Source of the DNA: Actinokineospora terrae
Lineage (GTDB): Bacteria > Actinomycetota > Actinomycetes > Mycobacteriales > Pseudonocardiaceae
DNA: 64,000 nt
Reading direction: 5' to 3'
Assembly: GCF_900111175.1 (NCBI RefSeq)
Contig: NZ_FOGI01000002.1
Coordinates: 567,708-631,707 of the forward strand
The notes beneath the pieces were generated by a model. It was not told where the DNA came from. It saw nothing but the letters and a program-made list of their open reading frames with translations, and ran no database searches. Positions 24,279 through 33,688 of this stretch are shown here, in pieces; position 1 is the first letter of the stretch, and every line of letters starts with the position of its first letter. The position numbers and the translations under genes are program-made.

Positions 24279-25637
24279 TTACAGCGAGGCGATCAGGCGT
24301 TCCACCCGCTCGTCGACGGCGCGGAAGGGGTCCTTGCACAGGACGGTGCGCTGGGCCTGGTCGTTGAGCTTGAGGTGCACCCAGTCGACGGTGAAGTCGC
24401 GGCCCGCCTGCTGGGCGGCGGCGATGAAGTCGCCGCGCAGCTTGGCCCTGGTGGTCTGCGGCGGGGTGTCCTTGGCGGCCTCGATCTCGCCGTCGTCGGT
24501 GACCCTGGCCACCAGGTCCTTGCGCTGGAGCAGGTCGAAGATGCCCCGGCCGCGGCGGATGTCGTGGTAGGCGAGGTCGAGCTGGGCGATGCGCGGGCTC
24601 GACAGCTCCAGGTTGTGCTTGGCCTGGTAGCGCTCCAGCAGCCGGTGCTTGATGGCCCAGTCGACCTCGCGGTCGATCCTGGTCAGGTCCTGCGCCTCGA
24701 CCGCGTCGAGGACCTTGCCCCACATGTCCACCACGCGCTGGCCCAGCGGGTCGGGCGAGCGGCGGGCGACGTGCTCGACGGCCTTGGCGTAGTACTCGCG
24801 CTGGATGTCGAGCGCGGAGGCCTCGCGGCCACCGGCGAGCCGCACCGGCTTGCGGCCGGTCAGGTCGTGGCTGATCTCGCGGATCGCCCGGATCGGGTTG
24901 TCCAGCGAGAAGTCCCGGAACTGGACGCCGTCCTCGATCATCTCCAGCACCAGGTTCGCGGTGCCGACCTTGAGCAGCGTGGTGCTCTCGGACATGTTCG
25001 AGTCGCCGACGATGACGTGCAGCCGCCGGTAGCGCTCGGCGTCGGCGTGCGGCTCGTCGCGGGTGTTGATGATCGGCCGGGACCGGGTGGTGGCGCTGGA
25101 GACGCCCTCCCAGATGTGCTCGGCGCGCTGCGAGAGGCAGAACACCGCCCCGCGCGGGGTCTGCAGCACCTTGCCCGCCCCGCAGATCAGCTGCCGGGTG
25201 ACCAGGAACGGCAGCAGCACGTCGGCGATGCGGGAGAACTCCCCGGCCCTGGTGACCAGGAAGTTCTCGTGGCAGCCGTAGGAGTTGCCCGCCGAGTCGG
25301 TGTTGTTCTTGAACAGGAAGATGTCGCCGCCGATGCCCTCGTCGGCCAGCCGCCGCTCGGCGTCGACGAGCAGGTCCTCCAGGATCCGCTCGCCTGCCTT
25401 GTCGTGGGTGACCAGCTGGACGAGGTCGTCGCACTCCGCGGTCGCGTACTCCGGGTGTGAGCCGACGTCGAGGTAGAGGCGTGAACCGTTGCGCAGGAAC
25501 ACGTTCGAGGAACGCCCCCACGACACCACCCGCCGGAACAGGTACCGCGCGACCTCGTCCGGCGACAGCCTGCGCTGCCCGTGGAACGTACAGGTCACGC
25601 CGAACTCGGTCTCGATGCCGAAGATCCGCCGCTGCAT
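24279..25637 (-). CDS. pafA: Pup-protein ligase PafA
   Basis: 452 residues, typical PafA length. It is a carboxylate-amine ligase of the glutamine synthetase fold that joins the C-terminal Glu of Pup to substrate lysines using [12 protein letters not shown] (5-13) holds the Mg/ATP-binding glutamates, and Asp57 in [12 protein letters not shown] is the catalytic-base position. [24 protein letters not shown] is the conserved nucleotide-site region shared with Dop. It lacks the Dop loop. ATG 25637 follows TAGGCT (25644-25649) by 6 nt, a leaderless promoter, so pafA has its own transcript although the proteasome genes lie upstream. Confidence 0.95.
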   Translation of the reverse strand: MQRRIFGIETEFGVTCTFHGQRRLSPDEVARYLFRRVVSWGRSSNVFLRNGSRLYLDVGSHPEYATAECDDLVQLVTHDKAGERILEDLLVDAERRLADEGIGGDIFLFKNNTDSAGNSYGCHENFLVTRAGEFSRIADVLLPFLVTRQLICGAGKVLQTPRGAVFCLSQRAEHIWEGVSSATTRSRPIINTRDEPHADAERYRRLHVIVGDSNMSESTTLLKVGTANLVLEMIEDGVQFRDFSLDNPIRAIREISHDLTGRKPVRLAGGREASALDIQREYYAKAVEHVARRSPDPLGQRVVDMWGKVLDAVEAQDLTRIDREVDWAIKHRLLERYQAKHNLELSSPRIAQLDLAYHDIRRGRGIFDLLQRKDLVARVTDDGEIEAAKDTPPQTTRAKLRGDFIAAAQQAGRDFTVDWVHLKLNDQAQRTVLCKDPFRAVDERVERLIASL

Positions 25638-25643
25638 CCCCTA

Positions 25644-25649
25644 AGCCTA
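25644..25649 (-). promoter_or_regulatory. Leaderless-type -10 element of pafA
   Basis: TAGGCT on the minus strand, 6 nt before the pafA ATG. The same hexamer at the same distance precedes dop (32136-32141) and PAC2 (43389-43394), which supports it being a real -10. Confidence 0.5.
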
Positions 25650-25761
25650 GGCGCTCGCGCGGCCGCGGACCGTGCGCCGTTCGGGGTGGTCCACATTCTG
25701 TTATCGAGCGCACGGTGACCGGTTGTGCACAGCGGGCCCACGACGGTGGTCTCAGTCGGCG

Positions 25762-25779
25762 CCCGACCCCGGGGTCGGG
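25762..25779. promoter_or_regulatory. 18-bp perfect palindrome between pafA and the PAP2-kinase gene
   Basis: CCCGACCCC/GGGGTCGGG, perfectly symmetric, 15 bp before the ATG at 25794 in the divergent intergenic region. It could be an operator or form a hairpin. No known regulator consensus is recognised. Confidence 0.3.
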
Positions 25780-25793
25780 TTGAATCTACGATC

Positions 25794-27293
25794 ATGTTCG
25801 GACATGTCCGGCGGACCGGACGACAGGTGGGCCGGGTCGACCTGCGGCTCATGACGCGCAGTGCCGACCTGCCCCGCACCCGCGCCGACGACGCGCTCAA
25901 GGCGCTGTCGCGCTCGGCGAACAAGGGCAGGCTGTGGTTCGCCGTGGCCGCCCTGCTCGCCGCCCGCAAGGGGGCGACCAGGCGCGGCGCGCTGCGGGGG
26001 GTCGCCGCGATCGGGATCGCCAGCGCGACGGCGAACCTGGTCGGCAAGAACCTGTTCCCCCGCAGGCGGCCCGCGGCCGAGCTGCTGCCGGAGCACCGGC
26101 GGCTGACCAAGCGCCCGACCAGTTCGTCGTTCCCGTCGGGGCACTCGGCGTCGGCGGTCGCGTTCACCACCGCGGTCGCCATGGAGCACCCGGGTGCGGC
26201 CATCGCTCTGGCGCCGGTCGCCGCCGCGGTCGCCTACTCGCGGATGCACACCGGCGTGCACTGGCCGACCGACATCGCCGCGGGGGCGGCCATCGGGGTG
26301 GGCGCGGCGTACGCGACCCGGCACTGGTGGCCCAGGACGCACGAGGGCCCAGCGCACGTGACGGAGTCCGTGCGGCTGGCCGCGCTGGAGGACGGCGACG
26401 GGTTGTTGGTGTTGGTCAACCCGCACTCGGGCGTGTCGGGGGCGGACCCCACCGAGGAGATCAAGGTGTCCTGGCCGCGGGCGACGATCGTCTACCCGGA
26501 GCCGGGCCGCGACCTGGTCGAGCAGCTCTCCGAGGAGCTCACCCGCTCGCCGGGCGACATCAAGGCGGTCGGCGTGGCGGGCGGCGACGGCACGGTGGCG
26601 GCGGTGGCGACCGTGGCCGCCGAGTACCAGCTGCCGCTGGTGCTGATCCCGGCCGGGACGCTCAACCACTTCGCCAGGGACGTGGGCGTCGAGTCGACGG
26701 CGGAGTCGGTCGAGTCCGTGGCGACCGGCACCGGGGTGGAGATCGACCTCGGCTACGTCGAGATCTCCGGCACCGAGGGCGACACGCACCGCTGGTTCGT
26801 CAACACCGCCAGCCTGGGCGGCTACCCGGAGATGGTGCGGCTGCGCGAGCGGCTGGAGGCCCGCAAGTGGCCCAAGTGGCCTGCCGGGGCGATCGCGCTG
26901 ATCAGGACGCTGCGCCGGGCCCAGCCGATCCGGCTGGAGCTCAACGGCAAGCCGCACCTGGTGTGGATGCTGTTCGTCGGCAACGGCAGCTACGCGCCCA
27001 AGGGGTTCGCGCCGACCAGCAGGCCCGAGCTGGACACCGGACTGCTCGACGTGCGCTACCTGCGGGCCGACCTGCCGTACTCGCGGGCCAGGTTCGTCAT
27101 CGGCACGCTGACCAGGACCCTGGGCACCAGCCACGTCTACCGGCAGCACGACCTGCGCGCGCTGCGGGTGCGGCTGCTCGACGGCTACCGGCGGATCGCC
27201 ACCGACGGCGAGGTGGGGCCGCTCGGCCAGGAGTTCGGGTTCAGCGCCAAGCCCGACGCCCTCGCCATCTACCGCGCCCACCACGACGCCTGA
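25794..27293 (+). CDS. PAP2 phosphatase - diacylglycerol kinase fusion
   Basis: 499 residues. The N-terminal half is a PAP2 phosphatase: motif 1 KNLFPRRRP (85-93), motif 2 PSGH (114-117) and motif 3 SRMHTGVHWPTD (149-160), with hydrophobic helices between. The C-terminal half (about 195-495) is a DAGK/YegS kinase with VNPHSGVSG, VAGGDGTVAAVA and IPAGTLNHFARD. One polypeptide can therefore remove and add phosphate on lipids, a fusion known in actinobacteria and tied to phosphatidate or isoprenoid-phosphate turnover. ATG 25794 is chosen; upstream in-frame codons lack features. Divergent from pafA. Confidence 0.85.
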   Translation: MFGHVRRTGRQVGRVDLRLMTRSADLPRTRADDALKALSRSANKGRLWFAVAALLAARKGATRRGALRGVAAIGIASATANLVGKNLFPRRRPAAELLPEHRRLTKRPTSSSFPSGHSASAVAFTTAVAMEHPGAAIALAPVAAAVAYSRMHTGVHWPTDIAAGAAIGVGAAYATRHWWPRTHEGPAHVTESVRLAALEDGDGLLVLVNPHSGVSGADPTEEIKVSWPRATIVYPEPGRDLVEQLSEELTRSPGDIKAVGVAGGDGTVAAVATVAAEYQLPLVLIPAGTLNHFARDVGVESTAESVESVATGTGVEIDLGYVEISGTEGDTHRWFVNTASLGGYPEMVRLRERLEARKWPKWPAGAIALIRTLRRAQPIRLELNGKPHLVWMLFVGNGSYAPKGFAPTSRPELDTGLLDVRYLRADLPYSRARFVIGTLTRTLGTSHVYRQHDLRALRVRLLDGYRRIATDGEVGPLGQEFGFSAKPDALAIYRAHHDA

Positions 27294-27375
27294 TCCCTCC
27301 AAGCAGCGGGGAGGCGCGCCAAGTCGGGAACGATGCCGGGCGGGGGCGAGGGGGTGGGTGGCGGGAAGGAGTGAC

Positions 27376-28332
27376 TCAGTCCTCAGGGCGGAACCTGGCC
27401 CACCAGGCGGCGAAGAGCGGGTTGGTGTCGGTGAGCCGCGAGTAGGCCTCCAGCAGCGCCTTGGGGGCCTGTTCCGCGGCACCGGCCAGCGCGCTCTCCT
27501 CGTGCCACACCAGGACGATCTCCTGGCGCATGGGGGTGCCGACGATGGGGCGGATGACGATGCCGCTGCCCTCCCGCGCCACCGGCTTGGCCAGGGTGAC
27601 CGCGCCCGCCTGGACCAGGGCCCTGGTGGTGGTCGAGTCCGACATCTGGTGCTTGATGTTGGGCGTGAAGCCGCTCTGCGCGCAGACCCTGGTGAAGGCC
27701 AGCTGCTCGGTGCCCTCGGCGACCGGCGGCATCACCCAGCTCTCCCCGGCCAGCTCGGCCAGGTGGATCTCGTCGTGGTCGGCGAGCGGGTGGTCGGCGG
27801 CGATGGCGAGGAACAGCGGGGCGCGGAACATGATCCGGCTCAGCAGCCGCGGCGGCAGGCTGGTGCGGAAGCCGGGGTTCTCCTCCAGCACGGCGAAGTC
27901 GACCTTGTGGTCGAGCACCTTGCGGACCAGCTCGGCGGGGTGCATGTCGATGTCGATGGTGGCCTCGGCGCCGCCGAGCCGCGTGGCGATGGCGGTGGCG
28001 AACAGCGGCACGATCAGCCCGGGCGGGCCGCCGACGCGGACCTGGCCGGTGTGGGTGGCGGCCTGGGTGCGCTGCCGGATGCCGGTCATCAGCTCGTCGA
28101 CGTCGTTGAGCAGCGCCCGCGCCGAGGACAGCACGTAGCTGCCCAGGTCGGTGGGGACGACGCCGGTGCCGGTGCGGGCGAAGAGCAGGCCGCCGACCCG
28201 GCGCTCCAGGCGCTGCAGCTGGGCGGTGAGGGCGGGCTGGGACACCCCGAGCTGGACCGCCGCCTTGGACAGGCTGCCCGCGTCGGCGACCGCGCGGATG
28301 ACGCGCAGATGACGGAGTTCCAACTCGCTCAC
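27376..28332 (-). CDS. LysR-family transcriptional regulator
   Basis: 318 residues. The N-terminal HTH (LRHLRVIRAVADAGSLSKAAVQLGVSQPALTAQ, in pieces from about 6-39) and the periplasmic-binding-protein-like effector domain (about 95-300) are standard LysR. The target and ligand are unknown; no divergent partner gene exists, because prcA lies behind it in the same direction. The GTG start is at 28332, almost at the predicted transcription start. Its location between prcA and pafA is unusual for the proteasome locus. Confidence 0.87.
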   Translation of the reverse strand: MSELELRHLRVIRAVADAGSLSKAAVQLGVSQPALTAQLQRLERRVGGLLFARTGTGVVPTDLGSYVLSSARALLNDVDELMTGIRQRTQAATHTGQVRVGGPPGLIVPLFATAIATRLGGAEATIDIDMHPAELVRKVLDHKVDFAVLEENPGFRTSLPPRLLSRIMFRAPLFLAIAADHPLADHDEIHLAELAGESWVMPPVAEGTEQLAFTRVCAQSGFTPNIKHQMSDSTTTRALVQAGAVTLAKPVAREGSGIVIRPIVGTPMRQEIVLVWHEESALAGAAEQAPKALLEAYSRLTDTNPLFAAWWARFRPED

Positions 28333-28338
28333 ACGAAA

Positions 28339-28367
28339 GTTATGCCCGCTGCGCCGACGTTATGCAA
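28339..28367 (-). promoter_or_regulatory. LysR gene promoter built on a direct repeat
   Basis: GCATAAC occurs twice on the minus strand (28345-28339 and 28365-28359), 20 bp apart. Read as promoter boxes, TTGCAT (28367-28362) and CATAAC (28344-28339) are separated by exactly 17 bp, and the GTG follows 6 nt after the -10, implying a leaderless mRNA. The two-turn repeat overlapping both boxes could also be an autoregulatory site. Confidence 0.45.
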
Positions 28368-28520
28368 ACTTCCTGCGGCCATCTGGGAATAACGGCACAT
28401 TTTCATCACGCGGCGTGTGGAACCACCCGGTACTGCATCCGTGCGCATATCGGACGCCGGTGGTGACCGCGGGCGCGGCACCGCTCACCGGTGGTGAGCG
28501 CTCCCAGCGGCCACACCGGT

Positions 28521-28553
28521 GATCCCCGCCCGGCCGGTGGCCGAACGGGGATC
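28521..28553 (-). terminator. Hairpin after prcA
   Basis: GATCCCCG (28521-28528) pairs with CGGGGATC (28546-28553), and GGCC/GGCC (28532-28535, 28539-28542) extends the structure. It lies just downstream of the prcA stop and should end the pup-prcB-prcA transcript. Confidence 0.6.
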
Positions 28554-28562
28554 GCGGGGTGA

Positions 28563-29357
28563 CTACGGGGCGTCGGTGCCCTCGTCCGGCGGCAGCTCGA
28601 CGTCCTCGACGGGCTGGGCCGGGGACTCGGTCTCGGCCTGGGCGGCGGGCACGGGCAGCAGCGCGGTCAGCGCGGCGCCCTGGACGCGGCGGAACGCGCG
28701 CAGCGGGCGGTGCCGCTCCAGCACCGCCACCTCCAGCTTCTCGATGCCGGGGCCCGCCTCGGTGCCCGCGCCGTTGGGGGCCGCGGTCGACCCGGCGCCG
28801 AAGGCCCGCAGCGCCAGCTTGACCGCGTCGGCGATCGGCAGCGCGTCGGTGTAGTTCTCCTTCAGCGACGCCACGATCGGCTCGGTCTGCCCGCCCATGA
28901 CCAGGAATTGCGGCTCGTCGACGATGGAGCCGTCGTAGGTGAGCCGGTAGAGCTGGTCCTGCGCGGCGGTCGCGCCGACCTCGGCGACGCAGACCTCGAC
29001 CTCCATCGGCTTGACCTGCTCGGTGAAGATCGTGCCGAGGGTCTGCGCGTAGACGTTGGCCAGCTGCCTGGCCGAGACGTCCCTGCGGTCGTAGGAGTAG
29101 CCCCACAGGTCGACGTGCCGGATCCCGCCGCGGCGCAGGCTCTCGTACTCGCTGTAGCGCCCGGCGGCGGCGAAGCCGATCCGGTCGTGGATCTCGGAGA
29201 CCTTGTGCAGCGTCGCCGACGGGTTCTCGGCGACGAAGAGCACCCCGTCGGCGTACTTGAGCGCGACGACGCTGCGACCCCGGGCGATGCCCTTGCGGGC
29301 GTACTCCGAGCGATCGCGCATCAGCTGCTCGGGCGAGGCGTACAACGGCATCGTCAC
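28563..29357 (-). CDS. prcA: 20S proteasome alpha subunit PrcA
   Basis: 264 residues. N-terminal [22 protein letters not shown] is the gating and alpha-helix H0 segment, with the strongly conserved [24 protein letters not shown] in pieces about 91-114. PrcA forms the outer rings of the proteasome and docks the ARC ATPase. There is a long Pro/Glu-rich C-terminal tail. GTG 29357 is favoured because GAAGGAG lies 8 nt upstream; ATG 29351 is two codons later. It follows prcB by 43 bp. Confidence 0.94.
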   Translation of the reverse strand: MTMPLYASPEQLMRDRSEYARKGIARGRSVVALKYADGVLFVAENPSATLHKVSEIHDRIGFAAAGRYSEYESLRRGGIRHVDLWGYSYDRRDVSARQLANVYAQTLGTIFTEQVKPMEVEVCVAEVGATAAQDQLYRLTYDGSIVDEPQFLVMGGQTEPIVASLKENYTDALPIADAVKLALRAFGAGSTAAPNGAGTEAGPGIEKLEVAVLERHRPLRAFRRVQGAALTALLPVPAAQAETESPAQPVEDVELPPDEGTDAP

Positions 29358-29400
29358 GGGGCGGGCTCCTTCGGTGCTGGTCGGCGAGGGGACAACGGGA

Positions 29401-30273
29401 CTAGCCGCGCGGCCGGTCGGCGCGCTCGGCGACCACGGCGGCGGCGACGGTGGCCGCCTCCTGCTCGGTCACCCGCACCGCGCCCTCGTCGGCGGTGATG
29501 GTGGCGATGCTCGGGTAGATGCCGCGGGCCATGTCGGGCCCGCCGGTGGCCGAGTCGTCGTCCGCGGCGTCGTAGAGCGCCTCCACGGCCGCGCGCAGCG
29601 CCGCGTCGCGGTCGCCGTCGGGCTGGTAGAGCTTCTTGAGCGCGGAGCGGGCGAACATCGAGCCGGAGCCGATGGCGTGGAAGCCCGCGCGCTCCTCGTA
29701 GCGGCCGCCGGTGATGTCGTAGGACACGATCCGCCCGGCCCGCGCGGGGTCGGCGGCATCGATGTCGTAGCCGACGAACAGCGGCAGCACCGCGAGACCG
29801 GCCAGCGCGACGTCGAGGTTGCCGCGCACCATGCTGGCCAGCTTGTTGGTCTTGCCGTCGAGGGAGAGCTGGACGCCCTCGATCTTCTCGTAGTGGCGCA
29901 GCTCCACGGTGTAGAGCCGGACCATCTCCACGGCAAGGCCCGCGGTGCCCGCGATGCCCACCGAGGAGTAGTCGTCGGTGATGAACACCTTCTCGATGTC
30001 CCGCTGCGCGATCAGGTTGCCCGCCGTCGCCCGCCGGTCACCCGCGATGAGCACGCCACCGGCGAAGGTGAGCGCCACGATCGTGGTGCCGTGCGGGGCG
30101 GCGTCCACCGGCACCGCGGCCGGGGTGCCGCGCTGCTCGCGCCCGCCGCGGCCGCCCGGCAGCAGGTCGGGGGCCTGCGAGCGCAGGAAATCGGTGAACG
30201 ACGAGGTTCCTGCCGACAGGTAGGCGGCCGGGAGCGAGGCGCCCAGCTGCCCTCGGGACGAGGTGTGTTCCAT
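29401..30273 (-). CDS. prcB: 20S proteasome beta subunit PrcB
   Basis: 290 residues with a 62-residue propeptide that includes [16 protein letters not shown]. Autocleavage before Thr63 in HG-TTIVAL exposes the N-terminal nucleophile. Catalytic-site companions are visible: Asp and Lys ([25 protein letters not shown]) and the [14 protein letters not shown] signature. PrcB makes the inner proteolytic rings. ATG 30273 is used; an in-frame TTG at 30285 adds four residues. It lies 56 bp after pup. Confidence 0.94.
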   Translation of the reverse strand: MEHTSSRGQLGASLPAAYLSAGTSSFTDFLRSQAPDLLPGGRGGREQRGTPAAVPVDAAPHGTTIVALTFAGGVLIAGDRRATAGNLIAQRDIEKVFITDDYSSVGIAGTAGLAVEMVRLYTVELRHYEKIEGVQLSLDGKTNKLASMVRGNLDVALAGLAVLPLFVGYDIDAADPARAGRIVSYDITGGRYEERAGFHAIGSGSMFARSALKKLYQPDGDRDAALRAAVEALYDAADDDSATGGPDMARGIYPSIATITADEGAVRVTEQEAATVAAAVVAERADRPRG

Positions 30274-30329
30274 GCCTTCTTTCAATCCTGTCGCGGGTCG
30301 GGACTCGAGGCGGGCGGGGCTGCTCGGCC

Positions 30330-30524
30330 CTACTCGCCGCCCTTCTGCACGTAGGCGCGGACGAAGTCCTCGGCGTTCTCCTCGAGGACGTCGTCGATCT
30401 CGTCGAGGATGGCGTCGGTGTCGTCGCCGAGCTTCTCCCGGCGCTCCTGCCCGGCCGCGGTGGTGTCGTCGACGCCGTCGTCGCCGTCTCCGCCGCCCTG
30501 GCGCTGCGTCTGCTCCTGGGACAT
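30330..30524 (-). CDS. pup: Prokaryotic ubiquitin-like protein Pup, ending in GGE
   Basis: 64 residues, mostly disordered, with the coiled-coil-forming segment [21 protein letters not shown] (in pieces about 34-54) that binds ARC, and the C-terminus YVQKGGE. The last codon is GAG (Glu), not CAG (Gln): this Pup is ready for ligation by PafA without deamidation. GGGAGG precedes the ATG at good spacing. First gene of the pup-prcB-prcA operon. Confidence 0.95.
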   Translation of the reverse strand: MSQEQTQRQGGGDGDDGVDDTTAAGQERREKLGDDTDAILDEIDDVLEENAEDFVRAYVQKGGE

Positions 30525-30620
30525 GTCGCCTCCCGGTGTGGAACTGGGGCCCTACCTGAGAACACTACCGATCCGCAGCGGCTTTCGTCGCGGGCCGCGC
30601 CGCAGCCATGATCGACCGGC

Positions 30621-32129
30621 TCAGCGCTTGGCCGCCCCGGTCAGCGCGTCGACCAGCTCCTCGGCGGTGTTCGCGGCGTCCAGGAGCGCTCCCACGTGGG
30701 CTTTCGTCCCGCGCAGCGGTTCGAGGGTGGGGATGCGCACCAGCGACTCGCGACCGAGGTCGAAGATCACCGAGTCCCACGAGGCGGCCGCGATGGCGCT
30801 GGGGTAGCGCTCCAGGCAGCGGCCGCGGAAGTAGGCGCGGGTGTCCTGCGGCGGGCTGGTGATGGCCGAGCGGACCTCGTCCTCGGTGACCAGCCGCTTC
30901 ATCGAGCCGCGGGCCACCAGCCGGTTGTAGAGGCCCTTGTCCAGCCGCACGTCGGAGTACTGCAGGTCGACCAGCTGCAACCGGGGCGAGGACCAGGCCA
31001 GGCCGTCGCGGGCCCGGAAGCCCTCCAGCAGCCGCAGCTTCGCGGGCCAGTCCAGCCGGTCGGCGGTCTCCATCGGGTCGCGGCGCAGCGCGTCGAGGAT
31101 CTCGCCCCAGGTGCGCAGCACGTCGAGCCCGACCCGGTCGGGCTCCACCCGCTCCAGGTGCTCGCCGACCAGCTCGTGGTAGGCCTGCTGGATGTCGATA
31201 CCGGTGAACCTGCGGCCGTTGGCCAGCTCGACGGTCGCCTTGAGCGTCGGGTCGTGGCTGAGCACGTGCACCGCGCGGACCGGGTCGGCGAGCTTGAGGT
31301 GGTCGAACCGGACACCGGACTCGATCAGGTCGAGCACCAGCGCCGTCGTGCCGACCTTGAGGTAGGTCGACGTCTCGGCCAGGTTCGCGTCGCCGATGAT
31401 CACGTGCAGCCGCCGGTACTTGTCGGCGTCGGCGTGCGGCTCGTCGCGGGTGTTGATGATGCCGCGCTTGAGGGTGGTCTCCAGGCCGACCTCGACCTCG
31501 ATGTAGTCGGCGCGCTGGGAGAGCTGGAAGCCCGCGCCGTCACCGGAGGCGCCGATGCCGACCCGGCCGGACCCGCAGACGACCTGCCGGGAGGCGAAGA
31601 ACGGGGTGAGGCCGCCGATGACCGACACGAACGGGGTGCCGCGGGCCATCAGGTAGTTCTCGTGGGTGCCGTAGCTGGCGCCCTTGTTGTCGATGTTGTT
31701 CTTGTAGAGCTGCAACCGGGGCTGGCCGGGCACGGTGGCGGCGCGCAGCGCGGCCTCCTCCATCACCCGCTCCCCCGCCTTGTCCCAGATGACCGCGTCG
31801 CGGGCGTTGGTGACCTCGGGCGCGGAGTACTCGGGGTGCGCGTGGTCGACGTAGAGCCGGGCCCCGTTGGTGAGGATGACGTTGGCCGCCCCCAGGTCCT
31901 CCACGTCGGGGTCGGCGGGCCCCATCCCGGGCACCCCGAGGTCGAACCCCCGCGCGTCGCGCAGCGGCGACTCCACCTCGTAGTCCCACCTGGCCCGCCG
32001 CGCGCGCGGGATGTCCGCCGCCGCGGCGTAGGCCAGCACGACCTGGGTCGATGTCAACACCGGGTTCGCCGTCGCGTCGCCCGGCACCGCGATGCCGTAC
32101 TCGACCTCGGTTCCCATGATCCGCCGCAT
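30621..32129 (-). CDS. dop: Depupylase/deamidase Dop
   Basis: 502 residues, homologous to PafA but with the Dop-specific insertion after strand 1 (about 38-75, including [20 protein letters not shown]). Asp95 in [11 protein letters not shown] is the catalytic nucleophile position, and GTEVEYG (6-12) binds Mg-ATP. Because Pup here already ends in Glu, the deamidase activity should be dispensable and depupylation is its likely main job. ATG 32129 follows TAGGCT (32136-32141) by 6 nt, a leaderless promoter. In many genomes arc is adjacent; here two unrelated genes lie between. Confidence 0.95.
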   Translation of the reverse strand: MRRIMGTEVEYGIAVPGDATANPVLTSTQVVLAYAAAADIPRARRARWDYEVESPLRDARGFDLGVPGMGPADPDVEDLGAANVILTNGARLYVDHAHPEYSAPEVTNARDAVIWDKAGERVMEEAALRAATVPGQPRLQLYKNNIDNKGASYGTHENYLMARGTPFVSVIGGLTPFFASRQVVCGSGRVGIGASGDGAGFQLSQRADYIEVEVGLETTLKRGIINTRDEPHADADKYRRLHVIIGDANLAETSTYLKVGTTALVLDLIESGVRFDHLKLADPVRAVHVLSHDPTLKATVELANGRRFTGIDIQQAYHELVGEHLERVEPDRVGLDVLRTWGEILDALRRDPMETADRLDWPAKLRLLEGFRARDGLAWSSPRLQLVDLQYSDVRLDKGLYNRLVARGSMKRLVTEDEVRSAITSPPQDTRAYFRGRCLERYPSAIAAASWDSVIFDLGRESLVRIPTLEPLRGTKAHVGALLDAANTAEELVDALTGAAKR

Positions 32130-32135
32130 GAGCCC

Positions 32136-32141
32136 AGCCTA
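32136..32141 (-). promoter_or_regulatory. Leaderless-type -10 element of dop
   Basis: TAGGCT on the minus strand with a 6-nt gap to the dop ATG, identical in sequence and spacing to the pafA element. Confidence 0.5.
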
Positions 32142-32233
32142 CGGGGACGGTGGCGCTTTCTCCCGCCGCCCGCCCCGCGTCCCCGCCCCGGCTCGGCGGA
32201 TCGGCCCGCCACACCGCCGTTACGGTGAACCCC

Positions 32234-32749
32234 GTGGAGATGGTGGCGCACTACGACGCGGCGGGGTCGGTCATCGGCGCCGTCACCAGGCAGCGGGTCC
32301 GGGCCGAGGGGCTGTGGCACGCGTGCTCGTCGGTGCTGGTGCGCTCCGGTGACGGCGAGCGCGTGTACGTGCACCGCCGCACCGACACCAAGGACGTCTT
32401 CCCCGGCGCGCACGACTGCTGGGCCGGTGGCGTGGTGGCCGCCGGGGAGTCGCCGGACGAGTGCGCGGAGCGGGAGCTGGCGGAGGAGCTCGGGGTCTGC
32501 GGGGTGCCGTTGGCGCCCCTGTTCACCATGACCGCCGAGTTCGACCTGCCGGGGCGGGCACCGGTGCGGGAGCACCTGTGGGCCTACGAGGTCCGCTGGG
32601 ACGGGCCGGTGGTGCCGCAGGAGGCGGAGGTCGCCGAGGGCTGGTGGCTGCCGCTCGACGACCTGCGCGCCCGGCTGGCGAACCCGTCGTGGCCGTTCGT
32701 CCCGGACGGTCGGGTGGCGGTCGAGGAGTGGTTCAGGCGCCGCGGGTGA
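32234..32749 (+). CDS. Nudix hydrolase
   Basis: About 171 residues. It carries a complete Nudix box G-x5-E-x7-REL-x-EE-x-GV, spelled by GVVAAGE ... RELAEELGV at about 72-94, which binds Mg for pyrophosphate hydrolysis. The overall pattern (GLWHACSSVLVR, VHRRTDTKDVFPGAHD) resembles the IPP-isomerase-like/YfcD Nudix branch. Substrate unknown. The start is uncertain: GTG 32225, GTG 32234 and ATG 32240 are all in frame; TACGGT at 32221-32226 would allow a leaderless start at 32234. It converges with the lipoprotein gene, overlapping by 17 bp. Confidence 0.83.
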   Translation: MEMVAHYDAAGSVIGAVTRQRVRAEGLWHACSSVLVRSGDGERVYVHRRTDTKDVFPGAHDCWAGGVVAAGESPDECAERELAEELGVCGVPLAPLFTMTAEFDLPGRAPVREHLWAYEVRWDGPVVPQEAEVAEGWWLPLDDLRARLANPSWPFVPDGRVAVEEWFRRRG

Positions 32750-33428
32750 GCACCTCGGCGGCCTTGGGGGCGACCCGGGCGATGGCGGTCTTGGCGCGGG
32801 CGGCGGTGGAGGCCTCGACGGTGACGGCGGTGACCAGGCGGTCGGCGGCCACCACGACGGTGCAGGACGACTTGGTCTGGGTGGTGGCGCACCAGGCGAC
32901 CTGGTCGTCGGTGTCGGGTAACCCGGGGAGGGTGAGGGACTTGTCGAGCTGGAAGGTGGTGCCCGCGACCTTGAACGTCTTGCAGGTCAGCTCCGAGCGG
33001 GCGGCCGCGACGACGTCGGCGGCGGCCGCAGTACCGGTGCTGAACACCACGACCTGGCGCAACCTCGCGCCGCTCGGGTAGGCCCAGGTCGCCTGCTTGG
33101 CCGTGCCCGCGCCCAGGTCGATGCCGCAGTCCGGGAGCGTCGTCACCGGTGTCGTCCCCGCCTGGTCGGCCACGACCTCCTCGGCGACCAGGTCCGACTG
33201 GCGCATCAACGCGTTCGTGGCGAGCTCGGCGGGCGCCTGCGCGCGGCTGGTCTCGACCGGCGTGGCCGAGGTGGACACCGGGGGCCGCGCGGTGACCTCG
33301 CCCGCCACCGCCGAGGCCGAGGTGGGGTCGTCGTAGTAGGTGTAGAGGTCGTTCGGGCGGTCCGAACAGGCCGCGAGCGCGGCGAGGGGGAGCGCGGCGA
33401 CGAGCGCCAGGGCGCGAACCCGGGGCAA
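32733..33428 (-). CDS. Putative lipoprotein
   Basis: 231 residues. A signal peptide with lipobox LAALAAC (Cys21) predicts a membrane-anchored exported lipoprotein. The mature part has a Thr/Ser-rich linker, then a folded domain with cysteines in LPDCGIDLG, LTCKTF, AWCATT and SSCTVV, likely two disulfides. Family unrecognised. The start is TTG 33428, supported by GGAAGGA 7 nt upstream. It lies between arc and dop in the same direction, so it may be transcribed with arc despite the hairpin that follows arc. Confidence 0.72.
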   Translation of the reverse strand: MPRVRALALVAALPLAALAACSDRPNDLYTYYDDPTSASAVAGEVTARPPVSTSATPVETSRAQAPAELATNALMRQSDLVAEEVVADQAGTTPVTTLPDCGIDLGAGTAKQATWAYPSGARLRQVVVFSTGTAAAADVVAAARSELTCKTFKVAGTTFQLDKSLTLPGLPDTDDQVAWCATTQTKSSCTVVVAADRLVTAVTVEASTAARAKTAIARVAPKAAEVLTRGA

Positions 33429-33628
33429 CGGTCGTCCTTCCGGGGGATGCGGGAGTGATCACCACGACCGTATCGGGTGGTCGGGTCACTTCCCCCGCCG
33501 CGGTGCCGATCCGCCCCCCGGTCCCCGCCCCCGACTTCGTCGAGGCTCCGTGGCCATCGGTTCACCCCGTGGTCGAACCCCGGTCACCGCTGGGTGCGAT
33601 GGTCTTGGCTGGGGTGGTCCGTGCACGG

Positions 33629-33662
33629 CGGTGGGCCCCGACCGCGTGGTCGGGGCCCACCG
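33629..33662 (-). terminator. Strong hairpin after arc
   Basis: Perfect 15-bp stem (33629-33643 with 33648-33662; loop GCGT) starting CGGTGGGCCCC. It lies about 25 bp past the arc stop. There is no T-run. Confidence 0.7.
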
Positions 33663-33688
33663 GGGACCGATCTGACTACCGCCAGTGC

